Assembly: GCA_034422735.1 (NCBI GenBank)
Contig: DAOUJL010000076.1
Span: 21,356-85,355, forward strand
Reading direction: 5' to 3'
Length of the DNA: 64,000 bases
Origin: CATOSD01 sp034422735
Lineage (GTDB): Bacteria; Chloroflexota; Dehalococcoidia; Lucifugimonadales; CATOSD01
A model generated the notes under the pieces. It was not told the origin of the DNA and did not search any database. It worked only from the letters and a program-made list of their open reading frames with translations. Position 1 is the stretch's first letter. Every line of letters starts with the position of its first letter. Shown here piece by piece: positions 26,079 through 34,526 of this stretch. The position numbers and the translations under genes are program-made.

Positions 26079-26435
26079 ATGGGTAACCCGGTAGTCCATT
26101 TCGAGATAGGCGGCAAGGACGCCCAGAAGATGCGCGAGTTCTACGGCAGTCTGTTCGACTGGGAGCTGGAGGTACACGACATCATGGGCGGCTACACCAC
26201 GGCGGCCGTCGGCGAGGGCGGAATAGGCGGAGGTCTGGTGCAGTGCACGCCTCCCATGCCGCCCAACTACACCGCGTTCTACGTCCAGGTCGACGACGTG
26301 CAGGCCGCGCTGGACAAGGCGGGATCCTTGGGCGCCAGCACGCTGCTGCCGCCCACCCCCATCCCCGGCGTCGGCACCATGGGCATGTTCTCCGACCCGG
26401 ACGGCAACGCCATAGGCCTCTTCAAGGAAGAGTAG
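26079..26435 (+). CDS. VOC-family protein
   Basis: This 118-residue protein follows the two-module VOC pattern: VVHFEIGGKDAQKMREFYGSLFDWEL, then NYTAFYVQVDDVQAALDKAGSLGA and a C-terminal GMFSDPDGNAIGLFKE with the metal-ligand Glu region. ATG 26079 has a perfect AGGAGG eight bases upstream, so the longer frame from 25989 is rejected. It resembles the CFP-30-like subgroup of small VOC proteins. Substrate unknown. Own promoter and repeat-marked 3' end suggest a single-gene unit. Confidence 0.87.
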   Translation: MGNPVVHFEIGGKDAQKMREFYGSLFDWELEVHDIMGGYTTAAVGEGGIGGGLVQCTPPMPPNYTAFYVQVDDVQAALDKAGSLGASTLLPPTPIPGVGTMGMFSDPDGNAIGLFKEE

Positions 26436-26444
26436 CAACCGGTT

Positions 26445-26485
26445 GTCCCTTCCCCCTTGACGGGGGAAGGTTAGGATGGGGGTGA
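26445..26485 (+). repeat. Hairpin-tail repeat family A, copy 5
   Basis: Loop TTGAC, canonical tail; lies between convergent genes. Confidence 0.92.
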
Positions 26486-26494
26486 CGCCGCCGC

Positions 26495-27559
26495 CTACCT
26501 CGGCTCCACGAACGCCAGGATGCTCGCCGGGTTGTGCACCAGTATCTTCTCGATGGCCTCGTCGGTGTACCCCCGCGCCCGCATCCTGGGCACTATGCTG
26601 TGCAGGATGTAGAAGTACCCGTGCCCGCCATAGCGCACCAGCCGCTGCTTGGCGCAGATGTCGTGCGCGACCACGATCTTGTCGCCGTACCCCAGCGAAA
26701 TGACGTACGCGATGTCGTCCATCTTGCGCGCGTCCCCCGGCATGTCGATCTCGGTGTTGAGCGCGTAGAACGACTGCTCCGAGCCGAACAGGTCCCACTC
26801 CAGGTAGCATCCGCTCTCGGCGATGCTCTTCAGCGTCTCGTGCAGGAACACCGTCCGGTCCAGGTGGCCGATGATGGTGCGGCTCAGGTCGGTTCCAACC
26901 TCGCTCAGCACCTCGATGATCTCCAGCGGCGCCGTCTCGTCCCGCCCCGGGTGAATCAGCAGCGGCGCGCCCGTGGCGAGCTGCGCCCGTCCCGACGCCC
27001 GCAGCACCTTGCGCTCGTTGTCCGTCAGCGGCCAGCTACAGCCCACCTCGCCGATGATTCCGGAGCGTATGCCCGTGCCGTCCACGCCCTCCGTCACGTC
27101 CTCCACTATCTTCTCGAATATCGAGTCCTCCGAGCGGTCGTCCATGTCCTCCGGGTGCGCCGGCGCCACGTAGTGCGACGCGCCCATGATGACGTTTATA
27201 CCCGTGGCCCTGGCTATGCGGGCGAGTCCGACGGGGTCGCGGGCTATGCCGATGCTGGTGGCGTCCACGATAGAGCCGCCGCCGAACTGCTTGTACAGAT
27301 TCACCTCATCGATGGCCGTCTCGACGTCGAAAAGCTGGCCGTTGTCCCAGTTGACCATGTTGTGGTGTCGAACGTAGCCCAGAATCTCCTGCGACATGGG
27401 CTGCCTGATAAAGGCTCTTCCGCTCGCCTCCGACGGCTCCTGCCGGAACCACGCCAGGTTTATCAGCAGGTGCTCGTGCGTGAGCGTCGCGCCGAGCTGC
27501 TCGGGCGGCACCAGCCCATCAACCGTCTGAACCATGCCAACGCTGCTATGCTCCGACAT
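26495..27559 (-). CDS. Phosphotriesterase-family metal-dependent hydrolase
   Basis: This 354-residue amidohydrolase-superfamily barrel starts MVQTVDGLVPPEQLGATLTHEHLLIN, with the metal-binding THEH at 27-30. GGGSIVDATSIGIARDP, a GEVGCSWPLTDNE block, LLIHPGRDE (metal His), IIGHLDRTV (metal His) and VVAHDICAK (catalytic Asp) complete the phosphotriesterase-like pattern. Related enzymes hydrolyse lactones or organophosphates, and the natural substrate is unclear. The strand-4 position that usually supplies the bridging carbamylated Lys reads IIGEVG, so the bridge may be Glu as in some lactonase relatives. Confidence 0.87.
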   Translation of the reverse strand: MSEHSSVGMVQTVDGLVPPEQLGATLTHEHLLINLAWFRQEPSEASGRAFIRQPMSQEILGYVRHHNMVNWDNGQLFDVETAIDEVNLYKQFGGGSIVDATSIGIARDPVGLARIARATGINVIMGASHYVAPAHPEDMDDRSEDSIFEKIVEDVTEGVDGTGIRSGIIGEVGCSWPLTDNERKVLRASGRAQLATGAPLLIHPGRDETAPLEIIEVLSEVGTDLSRTIIGHLDRTVFLHETLKSIAESGCYLEWDLFGSEQSFYALNTEIDMPGDARKMDDIAYVISLGYGDKIVVAHDICAKQRLVRYGGHGYFYILHSIVPRMRARGYTDEAIEKILVHNPASILAFVEPR

Positions 27560-27947
27560 CGGGGCCTCCTTCTATCTACGCGGTGCTGCATCCTTAGCGG
27601 TATCCGGTCGCGGCGCCGCGCTCCGCCCACGGCCGGACGGCGCCGGATGCGCGGCATTGTACACGAACAGCGCCCGCGGCGTGGGGAAGAGGGTTCACTT
27701 GACGTCAGGCTCCAGACGCCAGAGGCAGGCAAGTACCGGAATGTCTAAGAACTGCGTGACCAAGCCCCACCTGGAAGCATTCCAACCGTGAATTCTGTGT
27801 CGAAATAGACCGGGAGGGCCTTTGACTTTCGGTTACTCGCCGCCGAATCATTTGACAATCTCCGCGCGCAAAGGCTAGGCTCTCCACTAATGCAACCTGG
27901 CGCAGAGAGAGTAGGAGAACGTGAGGGAACCGGACAGGAGGGTCAAC
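27560..27947. other. Intergenic region between phosphotriesterase-like and HicB-like genes
   Basis: No gene is seen. A GC-rich dyad ATCCGG...CCGGAT spans about 27602-27658 just upstream of the divergent hydrolase gene. A promoter for the HicB-like gene is at 27852-27881. The middle 200 bases show nothing I recognise. Confidence 0.5.
27852..27881 (+). promoter_or_regulatory. Putative promoter of HicB-like gene
   Basis: TTGACA (27852-27857), an 18-base spacer and TAGGCT (27876-27881). The -35 is perfect and the -10 weak. Confidence 0.45.
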
Positions 27948-28133
27948 GTGGGAAGCACTGATCATGCCATTCTCCTCACGCAAGTAGTCACTGAAGAAGA
28001 TGGTCAGTACGTGTCGCACTGCCCAGAGTTGGGAACAGTAAGCTGCGGCTCAACGATAGACGAGGCTTTTGCCAACCTCGAGGAGGCTATCGAGGTCCAC
28101 CTGAACGCCCTGGAGGAAGTCGAAGAGGAGTAG
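27948..28133 (+). CDS. HicB-like small protein
   Basis: This 61-residue protein has the HicB fold signature: VVTEEDGQYVSHCPELGTVSCGSTIDEAFANLEEAIEVHL is split across the usual beta-beta-beta-alpha core and resembles HicB antitoxins, which bind HicA mRNA interferases. GTG 27948 is preferred over GTG 27921 because AGGAGG sits exactly six bases upstream. There is no HicA neighbour and no C-terminal DNA-binding domain, so this is probably a solitary HicB-like regulator rather than half of an active pair. The tail is acidic (EEVEEE). Confidence 0.75.
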   Translation: MGSTDHAILLTQVVTEEDGQYVSHCPELGTVSCGSTIDEAFANLEEAIEVHLNALEEVEEE

Positions 28134-28161
28134 GCAGTCACCCCCCCTCGCCGCCCCCAAC

Positions 28162-28191
28162 TTGACCCCCTCCCGCGCCTGCCAATATAAT
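28162..28191 (+). promoter_or_regulatory. Promoter of LLM-family gene
   Basis: TTGACC (28162-28167), an 18-base spacer and a perfect TATAAT (28186-28191), 62 bases before ATG 28254. Confidence 0.65.
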
Positions 28192-28253
28192 CGCCCGCGT
28201 TGACAACCGCCGCCGGCGCGCCCGCCGGCCCAGCTTCGTGGAGGTTTCGCGCG

Positions 28254-29270
28254 ATGAGAATTGGCGCCGGGCTATCCGGCTCGCTTAAAGATGCCCCGGA
28301 GGCCGCCCGGCTCATAGAGGACCGCGGCTACGACTTCCTCACCACCGGCGAAAGCTCCCACAACCCCTTCCTGCCCATCACCCTCGCCGCGGAGCACACC
28401 AGCCGCGTCGACCTCGTTACCTCAATCGCCCTCGCCTTCGCCCGCAGCCCCATGGACTCCGCCTACATCGCCTGGGATCTCCAGCGCCTGTCCGGCGGCA
28501 GGTTCGTCCTCGGACTCGGCAGCCAGGTCAGGGGCCACGTCATCAGACGCTACAACATGGACTGGTCCGCCCCCGCACGCCGTATGCGCGACTACGTGCT
28601 CGCCATGCGCGCCGTGTGGGACAACTGGCAGAACGGCGGCAGGCTCGACTTCAAGAGCGACCACTTCAACTTCAACCTCATGCCGCCCTTCTTCAACCCC
28701 GGCCCAATCGAGCACCCAAACGTCCGCGTCTACCTCGCCGCGGTCAACCCGCTCATGCTCAGGGTGGCAGGCGAGGTGTGCGACGGCGTGCTGCTACATC
28801 CCTTCAACACCGCCAAGTACACCGAGGAGACCGTGCTCCCCAACCTCAAGCGCGGCGCCGAGTCGGCGGGACGCTCGCTCGCTGACGTGGAAGTGAGCGG
28901 CGGCATCCTGCTGGCGACCGGCGCGAACGACGAGGAGATCGCAGCCAGCAGGCAGGCCATGAAGGCCCGCATCGCCTTCTACGGCTCCACCCGCGTCTAC
29001 GCCCCCGTGCTGAACGCCCACGGCTGGAACGACACCGCCCAGAAGCTCTACCGCATGTCCGTGGATGGTCAGTGGTCTGAGATGCCCGGCGAGATCACCG
29101 ACGAGATGCTGGAGACGTTCGCCGTCACCGGCAACTACGACGAGATAGTGGACAAGATCAAGCAGCGCTTCGGCGGCTACGCCGACTCCACCACCTTCTC
29201 GATCCCCGTGCGCGCCCCCGGCGACGAGGAGCGTCTCCGCGCCATGGTCAACAGCCTGCGGGCAGCCTAG
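28254..29270 (+). CDS. LLM-class flavin (probably F420)-dependent oxidoreductase
   Basis: This 338-residue luciferase-like barrel has MRIGAGLSGSLKDAPEAARLIEDRGYDFL, VTSIALAFARSPM, LQRLSGGRFVLGLGSQ, NVRVYLAAVNPLMLRVAGEVCDGVLLHPFN and a C-terminal ITDEMLETFAVTGNYDEIVDKI, the pattern of F420-dependent LLM proteins. ATG 28254 follows GGAGG with a 9-base spacer. Cofactor choice (F420 versus FMN) and substrate are not determined by these motifs. Families of this kind are expanded in SAR202-type Chloroflexota, which fits the inferred host. Confidence 0.87.
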   Translation: MRIGAGLSGSLKDAPEAARLIEDRGYDFLTTGESSHNPFLPITLAAEHTSRVDLVTSIALAFARSPMDSAYIAWDLQRLSGGRFVLGLGSQVRGHVIRRYNMDWSAPARRMRDYVLAMRAVWDNWQNGGRLDFKSDHFNFNLMPPFFNPGPIEHPNVRVYLAAVNPLMLRVAGEVCDGVLLHPFNTAKYTEETVLPNLKRGAESAGRSLADVEVSGGILLATGANDEEIAASRQAMKARIAFYGSTRVYAPVLNAHGWNDTAQKLYRMSVDGQWSEMPGEITDEMLETFAVTGNYDEIVDKIKQRFGGYADSTTFSIPVRAPGDEERLRAMVNSLRAA

Positions 29271-29285
29271 CCCCTATTCCCTTTA

Positions 29286-29335
29286 GTCCCCTCTCCCCTG
29301 GTGGGAGAGGGTTAGGGTGAGGGGGATGGGGGTGA
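29286..29335 (+). repeat. Hairpin-tail repeat family B, copy 3 (hybrid tail)
   Basis: B-type stem with loop CTGGT. The tail reads TTAGGGTGAGGG then GATGGGGGTGA, as if an A-type tail end had been joined to a B-type start. Confidence 0.88.
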
Positions 29336-29344
29336 AGGCGCCCC

Positions 29345-30637
29345 CTACAACTGCATCAGCCGTTCGAGCCGCCGCACCCCCCGGCACGACCCCACCACCG
29401 CCATGTTCAGCTTGTCGGTGACCAGCACCTGGTTGCTCACGCGGTCCAGGTCGTCCACCGTCACGGCGTTCACTCGCTCCACCACGTCGTCCACGTCCAG
29501 GATTCGCCCCAGCAGCAGCTCCTGGTTGCCTATCCACCCCGCCACGGCGCGCGTGTCCTCCATGCGCAGCATCATGCGGCCCGAAATCAGCCGCTTGGCC
29601 CGCTCCAACTCGTCCTCCGACACGTTGCCGCGCAGGCCGCCCACCTCCGCCAGTATCAGCTCCACCGCCTCGTAGATGCGAGAGGGGTCCACGCCCGCCG
29701 TCACGATGAACGCGCCGCAGTCCAGGAAGTGCGACACACCGCTGTGCACGTCGTAGGCCAGCCCGCCCTTCTCGCGCACTTCCACGAAAAGCCGGCTGCT
29801 CATCCCCTCGCCCAGAATCACGCTCAGCACGTCCAGCGCGTACCGGTCCGGGTCCACGATGGACATACCGGGCAAGCCGATGCACAGGTGCGTCTGCTCG
29901 GTCTTGCGATACTCCACTCGCAGTTGGGGCGACTGCTGGGTGTGGGTGACCGGACTCCATCCGCGCGCCTGTGCCGTCGGCCAGTCCTCGCTCAGCTCCC
30001 CCACCTGGCGAACGACGTCCTCGTGGCGCACGTTGCCGGCCACGCTCACCACCACGTTGCCCGGCGTGTAGTACTCGCCCAGGTGCTCGAGCATCATCTC
30101 GCGCGTGATGTCCCCGATGGACTGCTTGGTGCCGCCGATTTCGCGCCCCATGGCGTGCTCGGGCCACATCAGCTCGTCGATCAACGAGTCCGCCCTGTAC
30201 GTCGGGTAGTCGTTGATCATGTTCAGTTCCTCGATCACCACCTGGCGCTCCTTCTCGACGCTCTCGCTCTCGAACAGCGAGTTGCGAAGGATGTCCATAA
30301 GCAGGTCCAGGCTCTCTTCGAAGTGCGGCTGCGCCACCTTGCACCAGTAGACGGTCAGTTCATGCTCGGTGCCGGCGTTTATCATGCCGCCCGTGCCCTC
30401 CACGGTCGAGCTTATCTCCACCGGCGTGGGACGACGCTCCGTGCCCTTGAAGAGCATGTGCTCTATGAAGTGGGATATCCCCGCCCGTTCGTCCGCCTCG
30501 TAGCGCGAGCCGACGCCCACGTACACGTTGACGCTGACCGAGCGGGTGAGGGGCATTTCGCACGTCGTAACGCGCAGGCCGTTGGGCAGAGTGGTCTTCT
30601 GAAAGGGGTTGGCGTAGGCGACGGATTGCTTATCCAT
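29345..30637 (-). CDS. M16-family zinc metallopeptidase (processing-peptidase-like)
   Basis: This 430-residue protein has the inverted zinc motif HFIEH (56-60) in GISHFIEHMLFKGT, with the third ligand Glu in the downstream ELTVYWCKVAQPHFEESLDLL region. NEYPTYRADSLIDELMWPEHAMGREIGGTKQSI-like sequence follows (NDYPTYRADS here). The C-terminal half carries YDVHSGVSHFLDCGAF and the usual RAKRLISGRMMLRMEDT. This single-subunit size matches bacterial M16B peptidases. ATG 30637 gives the family N-terminus (FQKTTLPNGLRV). Probably cytosolic, as no signal peptide is present. Confidence 0.9.
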   Translation of the reverse strand: MDKQSVAYANPFQKTTLPNGLRVTTCEMPLTRSVSVNVYVGVGSRYEADERAGISHFIEHMLFKGTERRPTPVEISSTVEGTGGMINAGTEHELTVYWCKVAQPHFEESLDLLMDILRNSLFESESVEKERQVVIEELNMINDYPTYRADSLIDELMWPEHAMGREIGGTKQSIGDITREMMLEHLGEYYTPGNVVVSVAGNVRHEDVVRQVGELSEDWPTAQARGWSPVTHTQQSPQLRVEYRKTEQTHLCIGLPGMSIVDPDRYALDVLSVILGEGMSSRLFVEVREKGGLAYDVHSGVSHFLDCGAFIVTAGVDPSRIYEAVELILAEVGGLRGNVSEDELERAKRLISGRMMLRMEDTRAVAGWIGNQELLLGRILDVDDVVERVNAVTVDDLDRVSNQVLVTDKLNMAVVGSCRGVRRLERLMQL

Positions 30638-30720
30638 GCCAAAATTGTAAACGCGCACTTTTCGGCGCGTCAATGAACAGCACGTCCGCGTTTTGGGCCA
30701 ACCGGCTCACCTTCCGAACT

Positions 30721-30786
30721 GTCCCTTCCCACTCGCAGGGGGAAGGGCCTGCCCTGAGCTTGCCGAATGGGTCAGGATGGGGGTGA
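30721..30786 (+). repeat. Family A repeat with nested module E, copy 6
   Basis: A-type hairpin (CCTTCCCAC, loop TCGCA), then module E (30748-30770), then the tail TCAGGATGGGGGTGA. The same nesting is seen at 39650-39715. The reverse-strand stop codon of the next gene (TGA, 30774-30772) lies inside the tail. Confidence 0.92.
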
Positions 30787-31671
30787 AGACGAGCGCACCT
30801 GCACTCCCGCCCGCTCCTCCTGTATCTGCGCCACCGCGCCAGCCGCCAGCCGTCCAAGGCCCCTGTTCTGCCCCTCGATGTACCGCTGCTGCACCAGGTT
30901 GCCCAGCTCCAGCGGCACGCGCAGCCGCCTCGCCATCTCGGTCGCCAGTCCCACGTCCTTAGCCGCCAGGTCTAGCTGGAACCCCGGCTCGAAGTTGCCC
31001 GCGAACAGCCCGTTGGGCATTCCCCGCATGGAGCGGGTGTCGCCCGTGCTGCGCGAGATCGCGTCGAACAGCGTCTCCGGCGGAGCGCCCGCCTTCACGC
31101 CCAGCGTGAACGCCTCGGAAAGCAGCACGCCCAGACTCAGCCCTATGAAGTTGTTGGTGATCTTGCATATCGCGCCCGAGCCCAGCGGCCCGCAGTACAT
31201 CACCTGGTTTCCTATGATCGACAGGACGGACTCGTACCTGTCGTACACGTCCTTGTCGCCGCCCACCATGATGCACAGCGACCCGTCCTCCGCGCCCACC
31301 GTGCCGCCGCTCACCGGCGCGTCCAGCACGTTCACGCCCCGCTCCTCCGCCTGCGCCGCGATGCGCGAGATGGTGTCCGGGTCCGTCGTGCTCAGGTCGA
31401 ACAGCGCGGTGCCCGGAGCCGCGCCGCTCAGGACGCCGCCCTCGCCCGCGGCCACCTCCTCCACGTCCTGCGGTCTCGGCAGCGACGTGAACACCACGCC
31501 GCACGCCTCCGCCACGGCACGCGGGCTGTCTGCCCACTCCGCGCCCATCTCCAGCAGCTCCTCCGCGGCCTCCCTGCGTATGTCGAACAGCGTCAGCTCG
31601 TGCCCGCCGTTCAGCAGATTGCGGGCCATGTGCCGGCCCATGAACCCCACGCCTATGAATCCTATACGCAT
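30772..31671 (-). CDS. 3-hydroxyisobutyrate-dehydrogenase-like NAD(P)-dependent enzyme
   Basis: This 299-residue beta-hydroxyacid dehydrogenase begins MRIGFIGVGFMGRHMARNLL (Rossmann GxGxMG). DAPVSGGTVGAEDGSL is the substrate-binding motif and GSGAICKITNNFIGL holds the catalytic Lys. The C-terminal DVGLATEMARRLRVPLEL follows the family. ATG 31671 with GGAGA upstream is chosen. The last residues (SSSPPS) and the stop codon are encoded by a family A repeat, so the original C-terminus may have been altered. Substrate could be 3-hydroxyisobutyrate, tartronate semialdehyde or a similar compound. Confidence 0.9.
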   Translation of the reverse strand: MRIGFIGVGFMGRHMARNLLNGGHELTLFDIRREAAEELLEMGAEWADSPRAVAEACGVVFTSLPRPQDVEEVAAGEGGVLSGAAPGTALFDLSTTDPDTISRIAAQAEERGVNVLDAPVSGGTVGAEDGSLCIMVGGDKDVYDRYESVLSIIGNQVMYCGPLGSGAICKITNNFIGLSLGVLLSEAFTLGVKAGAPPETLFDAISRSTGDTRSMRGMPNGLFAGNFEPGFQLDLAAKDVGLATEMARRLRVPLELGNLVQQRYIEGQNRGLGRLAAGAVAQIQEERAGVQVRSSSPPS

Positions 31672-31768
31672 ATCGTCTCCTGCCAGGCCCGCCGCGCGCG
31701 GAAACGGTCCATCGTCGCCGGTCTGTCGCGGTCCGGGCGTGCTAACCCAAGTATGCGCGAATCTGTTA

Positions 31769-31774
31769 TATAAT
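31769..31774 (+). promoter_or_regulatory. Consensus -10 element upstream of redox operon
   Basis: Perfect TATAAT, 80 bases before ATG 31854. No good -35 was found, so this is tentative. Confidence 0.4.
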
Positions 31775-31853
31775 GAAAGCGCGTGTCTCAAGCGCCTTCG
31801 TCCCCGCCCGCCGCGCCTGCGCGTCGGCCGCCAATTCCCTGCGCGAGTTTGCC

Positions 31854-33182
31854 ATGAACCCCACCAAGACCCTTGCTATCGGCCTGATGTTGGCCGCGGT
31901 CGCCCTCTTCGCCGCGGTGTCGTGTGGCGAGAGCGAACCCGCTCCGACGGTCACCGTCGCCGGCACTGTCGCTCCCGCCCCGGACACCAACGGCGCCGCC
32001 CCGGCAACCCCGGCCGCCGCTGTAACCGCGCCCACCGCCGCGCCAGCCGCGCCGACGGCCGCCCCCGCGCCGGAGCCGACCGTCGCGTCCACGGAGTCCG
32101 TCGCCGACAAGCTCCTGCCTGCCATCACCCCCGCGCCGGGGTTCCGCAACGTCACAAGCTGGATCAACACCGAGCCGTTCACGCTCGAAGACCAGCGCGG
32201 CAAGGTGGTGCTGATAGACTTCTGGACCTACACCTGCATCAACTGCATTCGCACCCTGCCCTACATCAAGTCCTGGCACGCCAAGTACGCCGACAGTGGT
32301 CTCGTCATCGTGGGCGTACACGCGCCCGAGTTCGAGTTCGAGAAGGACCGCGAGAACGTGATCGACGCCATGGAGGAGTTCGGCCTCGAGTACGCCGTCT
32401 TCCAGGACAACGACTTCGGCACCTGGCGCAACTACAACAACCGCTACTGGCCCGCCAAGTACCTCATCGACAAGGACGGCTATATCCGCTACACCCACTT
32501 CGGCGAGGGCAAGTACCAGGAGACCGAAGACCTCATTCGCGTCCTGCTGGAGGACGCCGGCGCCGACCTGAGCGGCATCTCCCCAGAGTCCGCGCCCGAA
32601 CCCGTGCGCGATTCCGCCGCCAACGTCGCCGACCCGTCCATGCTCCAGACCCGCGAGCTGTACGCCGGCTTCGAGCGCAACTTCGGCGCAATCCAGTCGC
32701 AGGCGATTCCTCCCTACATACTGCACCCCGAATACTACGAAAAGGTCGATGCAGAGGTGCTCTACACCGACCCCGGCGACCACCGGAACCAGTTCCTGTA
32801 CCTCCACGGGCTCTGGCGCAACGAGGCCGAGCGTCTCGTACACGCGCGCAAGACCGAAGGCTACGAAGACTACGTGGCCCTCAAGTTTTACGGCACCAGC
32901 GTAAACGTGGTGATGGGCCTGGAGGAGTCGCAGGAGCCGTACACCGTGAGGGTCACGCTGGACGACCAGCCGCTGACGGCCGCCCAGGCCGGGGTCGACG
33001 TGATGTTCGGCGCCGAAGGCGACACCTACGTGCTGGTCGAAGAGTCTCGCATGTACAACCTCATCAACCTTCCGGAGTACGGTGGCAGCGAGCTGAAGCT
33101 CAGCTCCGAGTCCGACGAGTTCTCGGTGTTCGCATTCACTTTCGGCGCCTACGAGGGCGGCGAGCCACAACCACAGTCGTAG
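31854..33182 (+). CDS. Exported thioredoxin-like lipoprotein, DipZ C-terminal-like
   Basis: This 442-residue protein has a lipoprotein signal (AAVSCGES, Cys24) followed by a 50-residue Ala/Pro/Thr linker. The TlpA/DipZ-type thioredoxin domain carries LIDFWTYTCINCIRTLPYI, with active-site CINC at 128-131, and GLVIVGVHAPEFEFEKD. The C-terminal part (about 270-430; YILHPEYYEKVDAEVLYTD, FYGTSVNVVMGLE, GDTYVLVEESRMYNLI) resembles the beta-sandwich of DipZ proteins. It should reduce or isomerise disulfides outside the membrane. It is first in a three-gene operon with another thioredoxin-fold lipoprotein. No CcdA-like membrane partner is adjacent; in DipZ that part is fused. Confidence 0.87.
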   Translation: MNPTKTLAIGLMLAAVALFAAVSCGESEPAPTVTVAGTVAPAPDTNGAAPATPAAAVTAPTAAPAAPTAAPAPEPTVASTESVADKLLPAITPAPGFRNVTSWINTEPFTLEDQRGKVVLIDFWTYTCINCIRTLPYIKSWHAKYADSGLVIVGVHAPEFEFEKDRENVIDAMEEFGLEYAVFQDNDFGTWRNYNNRYWPAKYLIDKDGYIRYTHFGEGKYQETEDLIRVLLEDAGADLSGISPESAPEPVRDSAANVADPSMLQTRELYAGFERNFGAIQSQAIPPYILHPEYYEKVDAEVLYTDPGDHRNQFLYLHGLWRNEAERLVHARKTEGYEDYVALKFYGTSVNVVMGLEESQEPYTVRVTLDDQPLTAAQAGVDVMFGAEGDTYVLVEESRMYNLINLPEYGGSELKLSSESDEFSVFAFTFGAYEGGEPQPQS

Positions 33183-33200
33183 TCCCGGGGGCCTACCTCG

Positions 33201-34148
33201 ATGAAGGCTAAGCTGCTGTTTACTATGGCCCTGGTGCTGCTGGCCGCCGCCGGCTGCTCCGGCGTGTCCGAGCCCGAAACCGCCGAACCGCCCGAACAGG
33301 CGCAGGCCGTCACCGGCCCGCCAAAGGAAGCGCCGCTCATAAAGGGGCCCGTCTCCGACTCCGGCCTGCAGATCATCTTCGGCACCCCCGACCTCGGCGT
33401 CGGCCCCAACCGCATAGGCTTCGTCCTCACGTCGCCGGACGGCATCGTCACCTCGCCCGCCGTCCGCGTGGCCTCCGAGTACCTGCCGGAGGGCGGCGGC
33501 CCCGCCGAGCACGGGCAGACCGCCCTTGCCGTCTTCCGACCCTGGCCCTACGGCACCCGCGGGCTGTACACCACCAACCTCGACTTCCCCACCGCCGGCG
33601 ATTGGGCGCTGCGCGTGAGCGTGCTCGACCTCGCGGCCGGCGGCGAAAGCGACACCGCCGAGCTCTTCTTCCCGGTTGCGGAGAAGGCCCACGCGCCCGC
33701 CACCGGTCAGCCCGCCGTGGCGAGCGACAGCAAGACCCTCGCCGACGTGCCCGGCTTCGAGCAAATTACGACCGGCTCGCTCCACGACGGCGACCTCTAC
33801 CAGGTCTCTATCGCCGACGCCGTGGAGAGCGGCCGCCCCGCGGTGATCGTGTTCGCCAGCCCCGCCTTCTGCACCAACGCCGTCTGCGGCCCGCAGGTGG
33901 ACGTCCTCAAGGAGCTCAAGGACAAGTACCGCGACCAGGCCAACTTCATCCACGTGGACTACTTCGACAACCCGGACGAAATCCAGGGCGACCTCGACAG
34001 GGCTATCGTGTCCCCCACAGTGCTGGAGTGGAACCTGCCGAGCACCGAGTGGTCCTTCGTGCTCGACGAAGAGGGCGTGGTAGCGGCGCGGTTCGAGGCG
34101 TTCGCGACGCTCGAGGAGCTGGAGGAGGCCCTCCTCGACGTGCTATGA
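33201..34148 (+). CDS. Lipoprotein with thioredoxin-like C-terminal domain
   Basis: This 315-residue protein has a lipobox LAAAGCSG (Cys19). The middle (about 45-165) looks like a beta-sandwich (GLQIIFGTPDLGVGPNRIGFVLTSPDG is split over strands). A thioredoxin-like C-terminus follows, with FASPAFCTNAVCGPQVDVLKEL, where the Cys pair is spaced C-x4-C, and ends TEWSFVLDEEGVVAARFEAF. The wide Cys spacing is unlike classical CxxC thioredoxins and suggests SCO/peroxiredoxin-like or metal-binding chemistry. It lies 18 bases after the DipZ-like gene and overlaps the next small gene by four bases. Confidence 0.8.
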   Translation: MKAKLLFTMALVLLAAAGCSGVSEPETAEPPEQAQAVTGPPKEAPLIKGPVSDSGLQIIFGTPDLGVGPNRIGFVLTSPDGIVTSPAVRVASEYLPEGGGPAEHGQTALAVFRPWPYGTRGLYTTNLDFPTAGDWALRVSVLDLAAGGESDTAELFFPVAEKAHAPATGQPAVASDSKTLADVPGFEQITTGSLHDGDLYQVSIADAVESGRPAVIVFASPAFCTNAVCGPQVDVLKELKDKYRDQANFIHVDYFDNPDEIQGDLDRAIVSPTVLEWNLPSTEWSFVLDEEGVVAARFEAFATLEELEEALLDVL

Positions 34149-34432
34149 CACGTCCGGCGTTCCTCGCGCGAATCATGTCCAAGCTCAGGCGCGCCGCATG
34201 GTCGTTTAACGATATTCTGCCGCCGTACCGCACCGTAGAGGGCTACCTGGAGACCAAGGCGCGAGGCCTGGAGTCGGGCAGACACTTCATCTGGGTCGCC
34301 TCGACCAGGATAGAGGTGGACGCCGAGACGTTCGATCTGCTCATAGTCGGCGAGAACATGCGCGTGATGTGCACCAAGAGCTACCGCGCCATCAACATCG
34401 ATCGCCTCATACCCGGCAGCGGCCCGGGCTGA
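34145..34432 (+). CDS. Small protein coupled to exported redox operon
   Basis: This 95-residue protein, unrecognised, begins at ATG 34145, whose ATGA overlaps the preceding stop, so translation is coupled. It has a basic, Trp-containing N-terminus (RRAAWSFNDILPPYRTVEGYLETKARGLE), then FIWVASTRIEVDAETFDLLIVGENMRVMCTKSYRAINIDRLIP. This looks like a small beta-barrel with a conserved-looking CTKSYRAIN segment. No signal peptide, so it is likely cytosolic despite its operon partners being exported. Confidence 0.65.
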   Translation: MTRPAFLARIMSKLRRAAWSFNDILPPYRTVEGYLETKARGLESGRHFIWVASTRIEVDAETFDLLIVGENMRVMCTKSYRAINIDRLIPGSGPG

Positions 34433-34469
34433 CAAGGACAGGCCTCGCTGCTAGCAGGCCCTCCGAATT

Positions 34470-34510
34470 GTCCCTTCCCCCTTGACGGGGGAAGGTCAGG
34501 ATGGGGGTGA
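34470..34510 (+). repeat. Hairpin-tail repeat family A, copy 7
   Basis: Loop TTGAC, tail TCAGGATGGGGGTGA; between convergent genes. Confidence 0.92.
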
Positions 34511-34526
34511 CGGTGAAAGCGCGCGC

